DNA of 64,000 nucleotides from Paraliobacillus sp044383835 (lineage in GTDB: Bacteria > Bacillota > Bacilli > Bacillales > Amphibacillaceae), in the NCBI RefSeq assembly GCF_044383835.1, contig NZ_JBISEP010000011.1, positions 1 to 64,000 of the forward strand, read 5' to 3'. The notes beneath the pieces were generated by a model. That model saw only the letters and a list, made by a program, of their open reading frames with translations, made no database searches and was not told the DNA's origin. Made by a program: the position numbers and the translations under genes. This document shows positions 8,601-16,840 of the stretch, one piece after another (positions within the stretch are counted from its first letter, which is position 1; each line of letters begins with the position of its first letter).

Positions 8601-8777
8601 ATGATTGGTTTAAATGTTCTTTCCCTTTTAATATTGATCATACTGTATGTTGGTATACCAGTTGCCGTTATTTTATTATTAAAGTGGATTTATCATATAA
8701 AAAAGAACAGTGACTATCAAGTAGAACAAAACAAGCGTATGATTCAATTACTGAAAAAAATGGAAGACAATGCTTAA
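8601..8777 (+). CDS. 58-residue single-span membrane protein
   Basis: ATG 8601 follows GAGGTGAGGAG closely and opens a 58-codon frame. The product has one strong hydrophobic segment (LSLLILIILYVGIPVAVILL, about residues 7-26), then a basic, charged C-terminal tail of about 30 residues ending KKMEDNA. A TATAAT-like box is at 8571-8576. I do not recognise a family. It may anchor something to the membrane; function unknown. It stands alone between marR and the tRNA gene. Confidence 0.7.
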   Translation: MIGLNVLSLLILIILYVGIPVAVILLLKWIYHIKKNSDYQVEQNKRMIQLLKKMEDNA

Positions 8778-8848
8778 TATAAGGATAACATTGCTTTCTA
8801 CCTTCCTTGAAAATAGCAACGTATATGTAACGTTTATCCTTACATTAA

Positions 8849-8892
8849 AAAACTAACCTAATAGAATCCCTCCATTCCATTAGGCTAGTTTT
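8849..8892. terminator. terminator-like hairpin downstream of small membrane gene and tRNA
   Basis: Arms 8849-8867 and 8874-8892 pair over 19 positions with two mismatches around a 6-nt loop. On the minus strand six T residues follow, on the plus strand four. It can end both the small membrane gene and a transcript coming from tRNA-Ala. The rest of 8893-9143 holds no gene; it contains a 10-bp inverted repeat AATAAATGAC (8929-8938 with 8964-8973) of unknown meaning. Confidence 0.6.
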
Positions 8893-9143
8893 ACCTTGTT
8901 ATCTATTTTAATAAATAATAGCTTGTACAATAAATGACGTGGATAAGTAAAGAGCTTACAACAGTCATTTATTATCCAAAATGTAATGTTACAGACATTA
9001 TATCAATACTTATTAATTGCACCGTCTACTGCATGTCATTTTTTGAATGCTGGTGCTCCTTTTAATCAATTATTTCACGCTATAAAAACTATACTACCTA
9101 TTTATTTTTAAAATCGGGCAAAGCGTTTTTTGTTACTATAGTA

Positions 9144-9216
<73 letters not shown>

Positions 9217-9283
9217 AAAAAAAAAGACTCATCATTCACAACTAAACAAAATATATTCCTATAATCATCAGAAGTCTAATTAC

Positions 9284-9312
9284 ATTATAGCCACTTTCAA
9301 AACAAAACACAA
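9284..9312 (-). promoter_or_regulatory. candidate promoter of tRNA-Ala
   Basis: Minus strand TTGTGT (9307-9312), 17-bp spacer, TATAAT (9284-9289), about 68 bp before the mature tRNA 5' end, leaving a short leader for processing. Confidence 0.55.
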
Positions 9313-9319
9313 TTAATAT

Positions 9320-9348
9320 TGAAACTTATTATTCATCTTTATCGTATA
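9320..9348 (+). promoter_or_regulatory. ECF-sigma-type promoter of the yxlEFG-like operon
   Basis: TGAAAC (9320-9325), 17-bp spacer and CGTATA (9343-9348) match the -35/-10 pattern of Bacillus ECF sigma factors of the W/Y group (usual spacer 16-17). A TATAAT (9345-9350) overlaps the -10, so sigma-A use cannot be excluded, but no good sigma-A -35 sits at the right distance. Confidence 0.55.
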
Positions 9349-9370
9349 ATTATTTGGAGGTGAAACGTTA

Positions 9371-9556
9371 ATGGATATCTTTCTACTACTTGCACCGTTA
9401 ATTGTTTTAGAAGCAATTCTCGTAATTGTAGCTCTATTAGCTTGGTTTAAAACCGATAAAACAAACGGCCCTCGTTGGCTATGGTTATTTATTATTTTAT
9501 TGTTACAAATTATCGGTCCTATTCTATTCTTTATCATTGGGAGGAGGCAACAGTAA
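9371..9556 (+). CDS. yxlE: YxlE-like small membrane protein (PLDc_N domain)
   Basis: 61 residues, two membrane spans: an N-terminal hydrophobic segment (LLLAPLIVLEAILVIVALLA) and a second one ending FFIIGRR. The short loop KTDKTNGPRWLWLF and the terminal GRR are the pattern of the phospholipase D nuclease N-terminal domain, found alone in B. subtilis YxlE (62 residues). In B. subtilis YxlE belongs to the sigY operon and negatively affects SigY. Start ATG 9371 follows GGAGGTGA. The next gene starts 4 bp after its stop, giving the order yxlE-yxlF-yxlG seen in Bacillus, here without sigY or yxlC/D. Confidence 0.8.
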   Translation: MDIFLLLAPLIVLEAILVIVALLAWFKTDKTNGPRWLWLFIILLLQIIGPILFFIIGRRQQ

Positions 9557-9560
9557 TTTC

Positions 9561-10463
9561 ATGTTCAACGTACAACATGTAACTAAAAAATTTAATGGCA
9601 ATCCAGTTGTAAATGATATATCTTTTCGTTTGGAATCCGGAAAATGTGTCGCACTACTCGGGGCAAACGGGGCAGGAAAAACAACGACATTACGCATGTT
9701 ATCTGGATTATTAAAACCAACAAGTGGCTCCATTTCTTTCGAAGGAATGAAACTAGGGGCTGATATTCGAAAACATATTGGTTATCTCCCGCAACATCCT
9801 GTTTTTCATGGTTGGATGACTGGGAAGGAATTTCTAATTTACGTTGGTCAACTTGCAAACTTAACAAAAATAAAAGCAACCGAACTTGCTGATTATTATC
9901 TTGAACGAGTTGGTATATTAGATGCAAAGGATCAACGTATTAGTAAATATTCTGGCGGAATGAAACAACGATTAGGTATTGCTCAAGCATTGATCCACAG
10001 TCCAAGTATGATCATGTTAGATGAACCTGTTTCTTCATTAGATCCAATCGGGCGCAGAGAAGTTTTAACATTAATGGAAGAACTAAAAGAACAAACGACG
10101 ATTCTGTTTTCAACACATATTTTAAGTGACGCTGAAGAAGTTAGTGATGATTTATTACTCATGCATCACGGAAAAATAGTTGAATCAGGAACATTAAACG
10201 AGTTACGTCACAAACACCAAACGTCTAAGGTTAACTTATCTTTTCATGAATCAAATGAAAACTACCTTTCAATGATTGAGCAACTTCCTGGAATTACAAC
10301 TTGTTACCTTGATCGTGAAGACATTGTTTGTGTCATTACGGATATGGAGTTAACACGACAAGCGTTACTAGCAAAAATAACAGCAGAGCAATGGCCGCTT
10401 ACTAGGTTTGAAGTAAGTCGAACATCACTAGAAGATTTATTTATGAAGGCGGTGAAAAAGTGA
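9561..10463 (+). CDS. yxlF: ABC transporter ATP-binding protein, YxlF-like
   Basis: 300 residues. Walker A GANGAGKTTTL, signature YSGGMKQRLGIAQAL, Walker B MIMLDEPVSSLDP and the switch histidine in STHILSDAEEV are all intact, and a C-terminal region of about 80 residues follows as in exporter ATPases of the DrrA/CcmA group. The open frame reaches back to a TTG at 9537, but GGAGGAGG lies within that extension; ATG 9561, 13 bases after it, is the natural start. With YxlG it should form an ABC-2 exporter of unknown substrate. The stop codon overlaps the next start. Confidence 0.87.
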   Translation: MFNVQHVTKKFNGNPVVNDISFRLESGKCVALLGANGAGKTTTLRMLSGLLKPTSGSISFEGMKLGADIRKHIGYLPQHPVFHGWMTGKEFLIYVGQLANLTKIKATELADYYLERVGILDAKDQRISKYSGGMKQRLGIAQALIHSPSMIMLDEPVSSLDPIGRREVLTLMEELKEQTTILFSTHILSDAEEVSDDLLLMHHGKIVESGTLNELRHKHQTSKVNLSFHESNENYLSMIEQLPGITTCYLDREDIVCVITDMELTRQALLAKITAEQWPLTRFEVSRTSLEDLFMKAVKK

Positions 10464-11236
10464 TGCAGTGGCGTACAATTTTCCGAAAAGAAATGTTAGA
10501 ATACTGGCGTAATTTTAGTTGGATATGGGTACCAATTGTATTCATTATTCTTGCGATTATGGATCCACTGACTACTTATTATATGCCGATCATTTTAGAC
10601 AAAGCTGGTGGACTTCCTGAAAGTGCAGTTTTTGAAATGCCTGATATTTCTGCTGTTGATGCATTTATGATGAGTCTGAGTGAATATAGTATGTTTGGTG
10701 TACTGGTGATTGTATTAATTACTATGGGGGCGATAGCAGGGGAACGAAAAAGCGGCGTAGTAGAGCTCATTTTAGTAAAGCCGGTACATTACGGAACGTA
10801 TATCTCAAGTAAATGGGCTGCTAAATTAACTGTTGTATTGGCTTCTGCTAGCATCGGACTCTTAACTAGTTGGTATTATGTCAGTTTATTATTCGGTGAC
10901 ATACCATTTGTTCTGATCATACAAGCAATTTTCTTCTATAGTTTATGGTTCGTGCTTGTTATCACAATCACTATTTTCTTTAGTTGTTTATTCAAATCAT
11001 CTTCGGCAGTCTTTGGCACTTCAATTGTTACTTTGATAAGTATGTCTGCTATTTATCGTGTATTCTCACATAAACTGAGCTGGTTTCCAAATAGCTTAAG
11101 CGGTCATATTAGTGAAATGCTACAGACTGAAACGATTTCAAATTCACTCTGGGGTGCGTCAATGATTACAATTGCCTCTACCCTAATCATACTATCTATT
11201 TCTATTCATATCTTTAGAAAAAAAGAACTCGCTTGA
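10463..11236 (+). CDS. yxlG: ABC-2 type permease, YxlG-like
   Basis: About 257 residues with six hydrophobic spans; the ABC-2 fold is suggested by FRKEMLEYWRNFSWIWVPIVF at the start, ITMGAIAGERKSGVVELILVKPV (the loop that contacts the ATPase) near residue 100, and a C-terminal FRKKELA. It is the membrane partner of the preceding ATPase. ATG 10463 shares its A with the upstream stop codon (TGATG); a GTG at 10460 is an alternative start. A strong terminator follows the gene, closing the three-gene operon. Confidence 0.85.
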   Translation: MQWRTIFRKEMLEYWRNFSWIWVPIVFIILAIMDPLTTYYMPIILDKAGGLPESAVFEMPDISAVDAFMMSLSEYSMFGVLVIVLITMGAIAGERKSGVVELILVKPVHYGTYISSKWAAKLTVVLASASIGLLTSWYYVSLLFGDIPFVLIIQAIFFYSLWFVLVITITIFFSCLFKSSSAVFGTSIVTLISMSAIYRVFSHKLSWFPNSLSGHISEMLQTETISNSLWGASMITIASTLIILSISIHIFRKKELA

Positions 11237-11241
11237 CTAGA

Positions 11242-11274
11242 GGAAGCTTCTTATAACAGAAGCTTCCATTTTTT
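11242..11274 (+). terminator. terminator of yxlEFG-like operon
   Basis: Perfect 10-bp stem GGAAGCTTCT/AGAAGCTTCC (11242-11251, 11258-11267) with a 6-nt loop, then A and six T residues. Confidence 0.9.
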
Positions 11275-11398
11275 AAGAACATATAGACCTTCAAATGACT
11301 AAAAGTAAGTACTACCAGCCAGACATTTGTAACAATAAGCTTTAGAAATGTTGTTGTTTTATGTTATCTATAATTTACGATAGAAAGTTATTTTAAAA

Positions 11399-11860
11399 CT
11401 ATCTCAACAATTTCTGGGCAACTTTTGATTTCCAAATACCAAACCCCATTAAAGCACCAATCAAATTTAGGATAAAATCATCAATATCAAAACTTCCTCT
11501 TCTAGTAATTAATTGTACTACTTCAAGAACGAATAATATTACTATCATTGAGATTAAAAATAAGTTCGCTTTGTGTAATTTCCTAATAAAAAAAGGTAAA
11601 TAAATACCCATTGGCAAAAACATAAATAAATTACCAGAAAGGTTTTTTATAGGTACATCAATATTCATACTTCCATCAAATATTGCTTGAATATAAGTAC
11701 TGATAGTTCTAAAAGGAATAAGATTTGAAGAGTACCTTATATATTCAAACATTGAAAGGTTAGTCCACATATAACCTCTATTATCTAAGAACATCAACAT
11801 TAACATCACGAGTAAATAAAATATAAAACTAATACTAAAAATAACCTTGACTTTCTTCAT
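11399..11860 (-). CDS. VanZ-like membrane protein
   Basis: About 153 residues with four membrane spans. The family features are SSNLIPFRTI after the first span, the central NLSGNLFMFLPMGIYLPF, and the acidic GSFDIDDFILNLIGALMGF near the C-terminus, as in VanZ (low-level teicoplanin resistance) and relatives. A longer frame starts at ATG 11908, but ATG 11860 has GGGGGA five bases upstream and gives the usual MKK beginning, so I prefer it. It is the third gene of a minus-strand set after an ABC ATPase and an FtsX-type permease, which suggests a role in resistance to, or handling of, an exported peptide or antibiotic; that is inference. Confidence 0.78.
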   Translation of the reverse strand: MKKVKVIFSISFIFYLLVMLMLMFLDNRGYMWTNLSMFEYIRYSSNLIPFRTISTYIQAIFDGSMNIDVPIKNLSGNLFMFLPMGIYLPFFIRKLHKANLFLISMIVILFVLEVVQLITRRGSFDIDDFILNLIGALMGFGIWKSKVAQKLLR

Positions 11861-11933
11861 CTTATCCCCCACTATAAATATTTTTTTAAAGTCTCTTTCA
11901 CTGAACATAATTTGAACTTTATCTCTTCTCTCA

Positions 11934-14384
11934 TCAATCTTCTTCTCGGATTAAAGAATAAATAGACTGTTTCTTAATTAGGTTAACAATAACAAACCAT
12001 CCAATCGTGATCAAAAAAAGAATTATTAAAATGGACAGGTAAAAATATTGGATATAGAAGAAATATGGATATAAATTATCTAATAATTGAGTAAGTGTAA
12101 AAATCATTAAAGACAGTACAGTTGCTATAAACAAGTAAATAATCATTTCTAAATATAATAACTTATTCACCTCCTTTTTCCTCATTCCCAAGGAAAGATA
12201 GATCCCCCATTCTTTTTTCATTAATCTATATTTACTAAATACAATGACTGTTGTACATAAAATCGATAAAACAACGGAGAGACCATAAGTAAGTTTACCT
12301 AAATATCCAACAAACACAGATATACGTTTATCGTCCTCGATAAATGTAGAGATATTTTGGTATAAACTGCCCGGTGTTAGTGCAGTTAATTTATTTAATT
12401 CCGATTCAATTGCCTTTATTTCCTCTCTATTTATACGTTCTTTTAAGTAAATAGATAATTCGTTATACCCTGTTAACAAGCCTTGCTCAATTGCAGTCTC
12501 TTTAGCCATAACAATTATAAATTCAGAGTATTGAAAATGTAATGAATCAGAAATAGTAAAGTTAAAAGGGCTATTAATCATTTCTAAAATTTCAAAGTTC
12601 CATTCCGTTGATTTATGATTTCCTTGCTTTTTTTGGACTAAAGTTATTGTTTGTCCATTTAATTTTTTTGCATCTGCTGATTTTGTATAAGCTGGATTGT
12701 ATAAAATTACTTTTTCTAGTAAATTCTCATATGTCAAATTAGGATATAGTTTAATAAATTGTTCTTTGTCTACTAAAATATATTTGACATTAGGAATAAT
12801 ATAATCTTGTTTATAAGTACCAGCATTAGGATTAGTTTTATTTTGATTAAACCAATTTCGGATTGAAGTAGTTACTAAATTTTCATTTAAAAAAGGATGA
12901 ATATCCACCATAAAAGGCGTTTTTTCGACAAAGTCAATGCCAGCCATCTCTTCAATTTGTTTTACTTTATTTGGAGGAAAAGTTAATCCCTCCTGTAATA
13001 AGACGGTTAAATTATCTACAACATCAAATCCATAAATTTCTTGCGAATTCAAATAATAATCAACCTTTGCATCCCATATACCAGTTGACTCTTTTTCTAC
13101 AAAAATTGAGAAGGTAAGTATTAGAATAGATAAAGTCAAAGTAAATATCACTAATATAGAATGCTTAGGATTAGTTAGTAATTGATTTATAACTTTATTT
13201 ACCATAAAATTATTTGCAATTAACGATATTTTCTTGTTTTGAGACTTATTGGGATACAGCCCCTTTAATAATTCATTAATTGATCTATTCTTAATTCGAT
13301 TAAGAGATAGATACGAACTAAAAAAAGTAATGCAAAATAATACAATAATCCATATTGCTACTATCATAGTAATAGTTATAACATTAGAGAAATCTAAGTT
13401 ACTGATATTAAAGGTATTTTGAATTATCCATATATGTAAGAAATATTGTAGTGGCAAGGATAACAAAAAACCAGTTAAAAGCAGAATAAGAATTTGTACA
13501 AGTATCAATTTTAACAATTTTAAGTTTGTTGACCCTACGGCTTTAAATATAGACAACTTTTTTTGTTGAGTAATATTAAAAAAGTACAATAAGCAAAACA
13601 TACATAAAAAGGAAGCGATAAGTGTAATAAGTTGAAAAATAAAAGACAGCATTGTGATGTGTCGATAGTTTGCTAACCCATTATAGAATAGTCGTTCATT
13701 GAAAAAACCAACTTGACCTTCTAAAAAAGTAGAAGCCTTTTTATGCATCTTATCAATTTTTCCATAAGGCCCATTTAATTGAACTAAAAAATTTCGGTAT
13801 TTAGTCTCTAGCTCGTTGTCTTTTGAAAGGACTATATTCGGAAAATCATTTATTCCTTTTTGAACATCATGAGGAACAGCCCATTTTGCTGAATAGTCAT
13901 TGATTATTCCTGATAATTCCAACTCTATTTCTGTATTGTCTATCTTTACTATCTTCTTTTCACCTATCATCCAATTATTATCTATTAAGGATAAATACGA
14001 AGATTCAATTGCTACTTCATTTTTCTTTTTTGGGAATGAGCCTTCCAATAATGTGATTTTCCCAAGTTCCCTTGCTTGTTTATCTATAGTTCCTACTGTT
14101 GCTTTATACCCATTATTTAATTCAAAGTTCCCTAGAAGATCAATACCACCAATATGTTCTACCTCTTTATTTTTATAAAGAGTTTCTTTTGTTTCACTTG
14201 TGTCTAACAGGACCAGCGTATGCTTTCCGTAATCAAGATATGCCTGCTCTTTCATACCCATCTTAATAGACTCTGATGCTGTAGAGATAGATATAATAGA
14301 AGCTACAATCATAGATAGAGTTATTACTATTAAGAAGAACCATTTTTTACGTGAGACCAATGTTCTGTACCCTAATTTAAACAT
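11934..14384 (-). CDS. FtsX/MacB-type ABC permease with large extracellular regions
   Basis: 816 residues. One span near the N-terminus (VSRKKWFFLIVITLSMIVAS), a first extracellular domain of about 200 residues, three spans (residues about 245-370), another span near 410-430 followed by a second large extracellular domain, and three C-terminal spans. This duplicated FtsX layout is that of type VII ABC systems used for peptide export, lipoprotein release or mechanotransmission. It overlaps the ATPase gene by 8 bp (ATG 14384). The neighbours are its ATPase, a VanZ-like gene and a divergent secreted protein. Substrate unknown. Confidence 0.82.
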   Translation of the reverse strand: MFKLGYRTLVSRKKWFFLIVITLSMIVASIISISTASESIKMGMKEQAYLDYGKHTLVLLDTSETKETLYKNKEVEHIGGIDLLGNFELNNGYKATVGTIDKQARELGKITLLEGSFPKKKNEVAIESSYLSLIDNNWMIGEKKIVKIDNTEIELELSGIINDYSAKWAVPHDVQKGINDFPNIVLSKDNELETKYRNFLVQLNGPYGKIDKMHKKASTFLEGQVGFFNERLFYNGLANYRHITMLSFIFQLITLIASFLCMFCLLYFFNITQQKKLSIFKAVGSTNLKLLKLILVQILILLLTGFLLSLPLQYFLHIWIIQNTFNISNLDFSNVITITMIVAIWIIVLFCITFFSSYLSLNRIKNRSINELLKGLYPNKSQNKKISLIANNFMVNKVINQLLTNPKHSILVIFTLTLSILILTFSIFVEKESTGIWDAKVDYYLNSQEIYGFDVVDNLTVLLQEGLTFPPNKVKQIEEMAGIDFVEKTPFMVDIHPFLNENLVTTSIRNWFNQNKTNPNAGTYKQDYIIPNVKYILVDKEQFIKLYPNLTYENLLEKVILYNPAYTKSADAKKLNGQTITLVQKKQGNHKSTEWNFEILEMINSPFNFTISDSLHFQYSEFIIVMAKETAIEQGLLTGYNELSIYLKERINREEIKAIESELNKLTALTPGSLYQNISTFIEDDKRISVFVGYLGKLTYGLSVVLSILCTTVIVFSKYRLMKKEWGIYLSLGMRKKEVNKLLYLEMIIYLFIATVLSLMIFTLTQLLDNLYPYFFYIQYFYLSILIILFLITIGWFVIVNLIKKQSIYSLIREED

Positions 14385-15051
14385 TTATATACTCCATCTT
14401 TAATTCGCCCTTTTGCATTTTATATAAGTGATGAGGAACTCTAATTAGATTTTTTTCGTGCGTTACAATAATGAATGTTATCCCATACATCCTATTAAAT
14501 TCAGAAACCAAATCAGCAATTTTTCTCGTTGTTTTATGATCAAGATTGCCAGTCGGTTCATCTGCGAAAATAACTTCGGGTAAAGTAATAAGTGACCTCG
14601 CTATTGCAACTCGTTGTTGTTCTCCTCCTGATAATTGGGACGGTTTTTTATCTAATAGATATCCAATTTCTAAACTCTCTGCTATTTTCTTTACATTAAG
14701 TTTATTGTTATCTATTTGATTAAATACTAAGGGTAATTCAATATTCTCTCTAACTGTTAATTCGGGAATTAAAAAAAAGGATTGAAAGATGAATCCGAAG
14801 AATTTTCCGCGAATATTAGCTTGTTCATCATCATTTAATTCATAGAATGAGCGATTTCGATAATAGACTTTACCTAATGTTGGTTCTTCAATTCCACCTA
14901 TCATACTTAACAAAGTAGATTTTCCTGAACCACTTTTACCTTCTATTACATGAATTTTTCCTTTTTTCACTTCTAAAGAGCTGCGCTTTACAGCAATTAG
15001 ATCATTTGAAAAAGTCTTGCTTATGTTGCTAGCATTTAAAATAACAGACAA
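14377..15051 (-). CDS. ABC transporter ATP-binding protein, MacB/LolD type
   Basis: 224 residues with Walker A GKSGSGKSTLL, signature LSGGEQQRVAIARSL, Walker B VIFADEPTGNLD and switch His in IVTHEKNL; the ADEPTGNLD motif marks the MacB/LolD/FtsE group that partners FtsX-type permeases. Start is TTG 15051, eight bases after AGGTGG. First gene of the operon with the permease (8-bp overlap) and VanZ-like gene. A promoter TTGGAT-17-TATTAT lies at 15109-15137 on the minus strand. Confidence 0.88.
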   Translation of the reverse strand: MSVILNASNISKTFSNDLIAVKRSSLEVKKGKIHVIEGKSGSGKSTLLSMIGGIEEPTLGKVYYRNRSFYELNDDEQANIRGKFFGFIFQSFFLIPELTVRENIELPLVFNQIDNNKLNVKKIAESLEIGYLLDKKPSQLSGGEQQRVAIARSLITLPEVIFADEPTGNLDHKTTRKIADLVSEFNRMYGITFIIVTHEKNLIRVPHHLYKMQKGELKMEYINV

Positions 15052-15108
15052 AAAAAGTCCACCTTTCTTTTTAATCGTTTTTCATTAAAATCTTTATAAC
15101 TTAACTTT

Positions 15109-15137
15109 ATAATATAATAGATTGTAAATAAATCCAA
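15109..15137 (-). promoter_or_regulatory. promoter of ABC-VanZ operon
   Basis: Minus strand TTGGAT (15132-15137), 17-bp spacer, TATTAT (15109-15114), 58 bp upstream of the ATPase start. Confidence 0.5.
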
Positions 15138-15193
15138 TAATATATTGGTAATTTCACACAAAAAATCCTATTAAACCAAAAAATGTCTAATAC

Positions 15194-15222
15194 TTGAAAT
15201 AAGTGTTACTATCTAGTATAAT
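15194..15222 (+). promoter_or_regulatory. promoter of small secreted protein gene
   Basis: TTGAAA (15194-15199), 17-bp spacer, TATAAT (15217-15222), then AGGAGG at 15241-15246 and ATG 15253. Close to consensus. Confidence 0.75.
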
Positions 15223-15252
15223 TACATTTAAATAGAAAATAGGAGGTAAAAA

Positions 15253-15660
15253 ATGAAAAAATCAAAAACTTTTAAAATACTTCTAGGACTTTTCATCATA
15301 ACATTATTATTAATTCCAATTGCAACAAGTGCAAGCTCCGCCAACTATTCTTTCAAAATATCAGCTAGAGTAGATGGTAGTACCTCACACTCTTTAGCTA
15401 ACAAATCAACTTCAACAACTGCTCGAGGTCAAACTTACTATTCATCTGGATCAGTGAATCCTACCAGCTCATACTACTACCCTGAATTAGATGGCGGTTG
15501 GTTTAGAGTTTATAGTACAGGTGACATTAAAGCGAATGGTTATTATTACACAAAGAGCTTTGGAACAATAAAGAAAGATAACTATACTATAAATGTTATT
15601 AAATCAAAAAAAGGATCCTATGGAGAGTATATCCAAGGATCTGGTTCTATAAAGCAATAG
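15253..15660 (+). CDS. small secreted protein of unknown family
   Basis: 135 residues with a clear Sec signal peptide (MKKSKTFK, hydrophobic LLGLFIITLLLIPIA, then TSASSA; cleavage near residues 29-33). The mature part of about 103 residues has no cysteine, is rich in Tyr, Ser, Thr and Gly, and alternates polar and aromatic residues (SSYYYPELDGGWFRVYSTG, ANGYYYTKSFGTI), which suggests an all-beta exoprotein. I do not recognise a family; it is not the lactococcin 972 type. Strong promoter and AGGAGG site. It diverges from the ABC/VanZ operon, so it may be that exporter's cargo, target or a secreted sensor or immunity protein. Function unknown. Confidence 0.75.
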   Translation: MKKSKTFKILLGLFIITLLLIPIATSASSANYSFKISARVDGSTSHSLANKSTSTTARGQTYYSSGSVNPTSSYYYPELDGGWFRVYSTGDIKANGYYYTKSFGTIKKDNYTINVIKSKKGSYGEYIQGSGSIKQ

Positions 15661-15758
15661 AGTATTTACCTGTTTGTGTTTTAATGTCATGATACTTAAG
15701 ACAATAGAATAAATCATTTTAAATTTTACCCAGCTAGGAGAAAACCTCGATAAATAAT

Positions 15759-15806
15759 AAAAAAATTGCACTTTTCCAACGCATAGTTGGAAAGTGCGAT
15801 TTTTTT
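15759..15806. terminator. bidirectional terminator between secreted protein and DDAH-like genes
   Basis: Long stem with arms 15759-15780 and 15786-15806 (one bulge, one mismatch) around a 5-nt loop, seven A before and seven T after, so it works for both convergent genes. The remaining stretch 15807-15919 has no gene. Confidence 0.88.
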
Positions 15807-15919
15807 GGGTTCTATGGTAAATCGCGTTGGGGAATGCTAGTAGTCAACTAAAATAATGATGTGTCCAGGTCCCTGTTCAAGGGAATTTATTCTTTTATCT
15901 AAAGCCGTTTAATCCGAAG

Positions 15920-16783
15920 CTAATCTACTCTTCTAATAGGTAAGGAACAGCATCGAAAAGACCCGCCCGATTTAATAATTTCACTGAACGGTACCTCAAT
16001 CACGGAAAAACCATGCCTAGTAAGATCCTGATTAACTTTTTTGTTTTCTGGCAAGCTAATAACGGTATAATTACCAATTGGCAATACATTTGTACCTAAC
16101 GTGAATTGCTCCTCTTCGGATACCTTAATGATGACCTCATAGTTATTTTCAATTTTTTTTAAATCATCTTCTTGAAATGCATCAGGGTAAATAAGTACAG
16201 TATGATGTGCGATAACGTTAAATGCACAATCTAAGTGTAATATTTGTTTTGGGATTGGTAAGGGAATAATTTGATGGTGTGGTAATTGTGTTTGTAGCAT
16301 TTGGATTGCATCAATTGTTGTTCGCTCACTTACTCCAATCCAAATGGTTTGTCCATCAACAATCACATCTCCTCCTTCTATGGAAGAAGTTTCGATCGAT
16401 TGAAACGGGATCAGTTGTTGTGCTAAATGTCGCTTTAATTCACTAACTTCAGGAGCTCTAATTTGACGTTGCATATTTGACGTATATAATGTTTTTCCAA
16501 TACAAAATCCAATATCACGGGTAAATACTTGTTCATATAGATCGGGGTTGGGTTTTAGTTCCAACACTTCTATTTGTTGGTCTTTTAACGTTTGAACAAA
16601 TTGCTCATGCTGTTCCATAGCAATCTGCACATCAATATTTTCAGACTTATAATGTTTTTGTGTTTCATTTATGATCTTTCCTATTTTCATATAGGCGGGG
16701 GAACAAACAATTACTTTCTCCAACCTGCCATACTCTGTCTCACAGTTTACCTCATCTATTACTACTTTTTGATTCGATTGCAA
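15920..16783 (-). CDS. dimethylarginine dimethylaminohydrolase/amidinotransferase-family protein, YkgA-like
   Basis: 287 residues of the guanidino-group modifying superfamily. Visible catalytic elements are FTRDIGF (87-93), EGGDV (136-140), the histidine in LHLDCAFNV (His183) and the C-terminal cysteine in GGSFRCCSLPI (Cys278/279). Close in length and layout to B. subtilis YkgA. Family members hydrolyse or transfer the guanidine group of arginine derivatives, often giving citrulline; the substrate here is unknown. Start is TTG 16783, nine bases after AAGGGAGG. Transcribed with the secreted hydrolase gene upstream (about 57 bp apart) or alone. Confidence 0.83.
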   Translation of the reverse strand: MQSNQKVVIDEVNCETEYGRLEKVIVCSPAYMKIGKIINETQKHYKSENIDVQIAMEQHEQFVQTLKDQQIEVLELKPNPDLYEQVFTRDIGFCIGKTLYTSNMQRQIRAPEVSELKRHLAQQLIPFQSIETSSIEGGDVIVDGQTIWIGVSERTTIDAIQMLQTQLPHHQIIPLPIPKQILHLDCAFNVIAHHTVLIYPDAFQEDDLKKIENNYEVIIKVSEEEQFTLGTNVLPIGNYTVISLPENKKVNQDLTRHGFSVIEVPFSEIIKSGGSFRCCSLPIRRVD

Positions 16784-16840
16784 AAAACATAACCTCCCTT
16801 ATTTGTCTCTGTCTATTCATTTATTTTATTATAGCAAAAA

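Noticed and set aside
8895..9140. Possible small RNA or gene in the gap before tRNA-Ala
   Set aside because: Only a 10-bp inverted repeat (8929-8938/8964-8973) is visible; no promoter-terminator pair or supported coding frame.
9537..9560. Start of the YxlF-like ATPase at TTG 9537
   Set aside because: The added codons are the GGAGGAGG ribosome binding site itself and give a GGG-rich leader not seen in ABC ATPases.
15253..15660. Identification of the secreted protein as a lactococcin 972-type bacteriocin
   Set aside because: The ABC neighbourhood suggested it, but the mature protein is longer and lacks that family's HSS/SAYS and C-terminal motifs, and the permease is FtsX-like rather than the usual bacteriocin-associated membrane protein.
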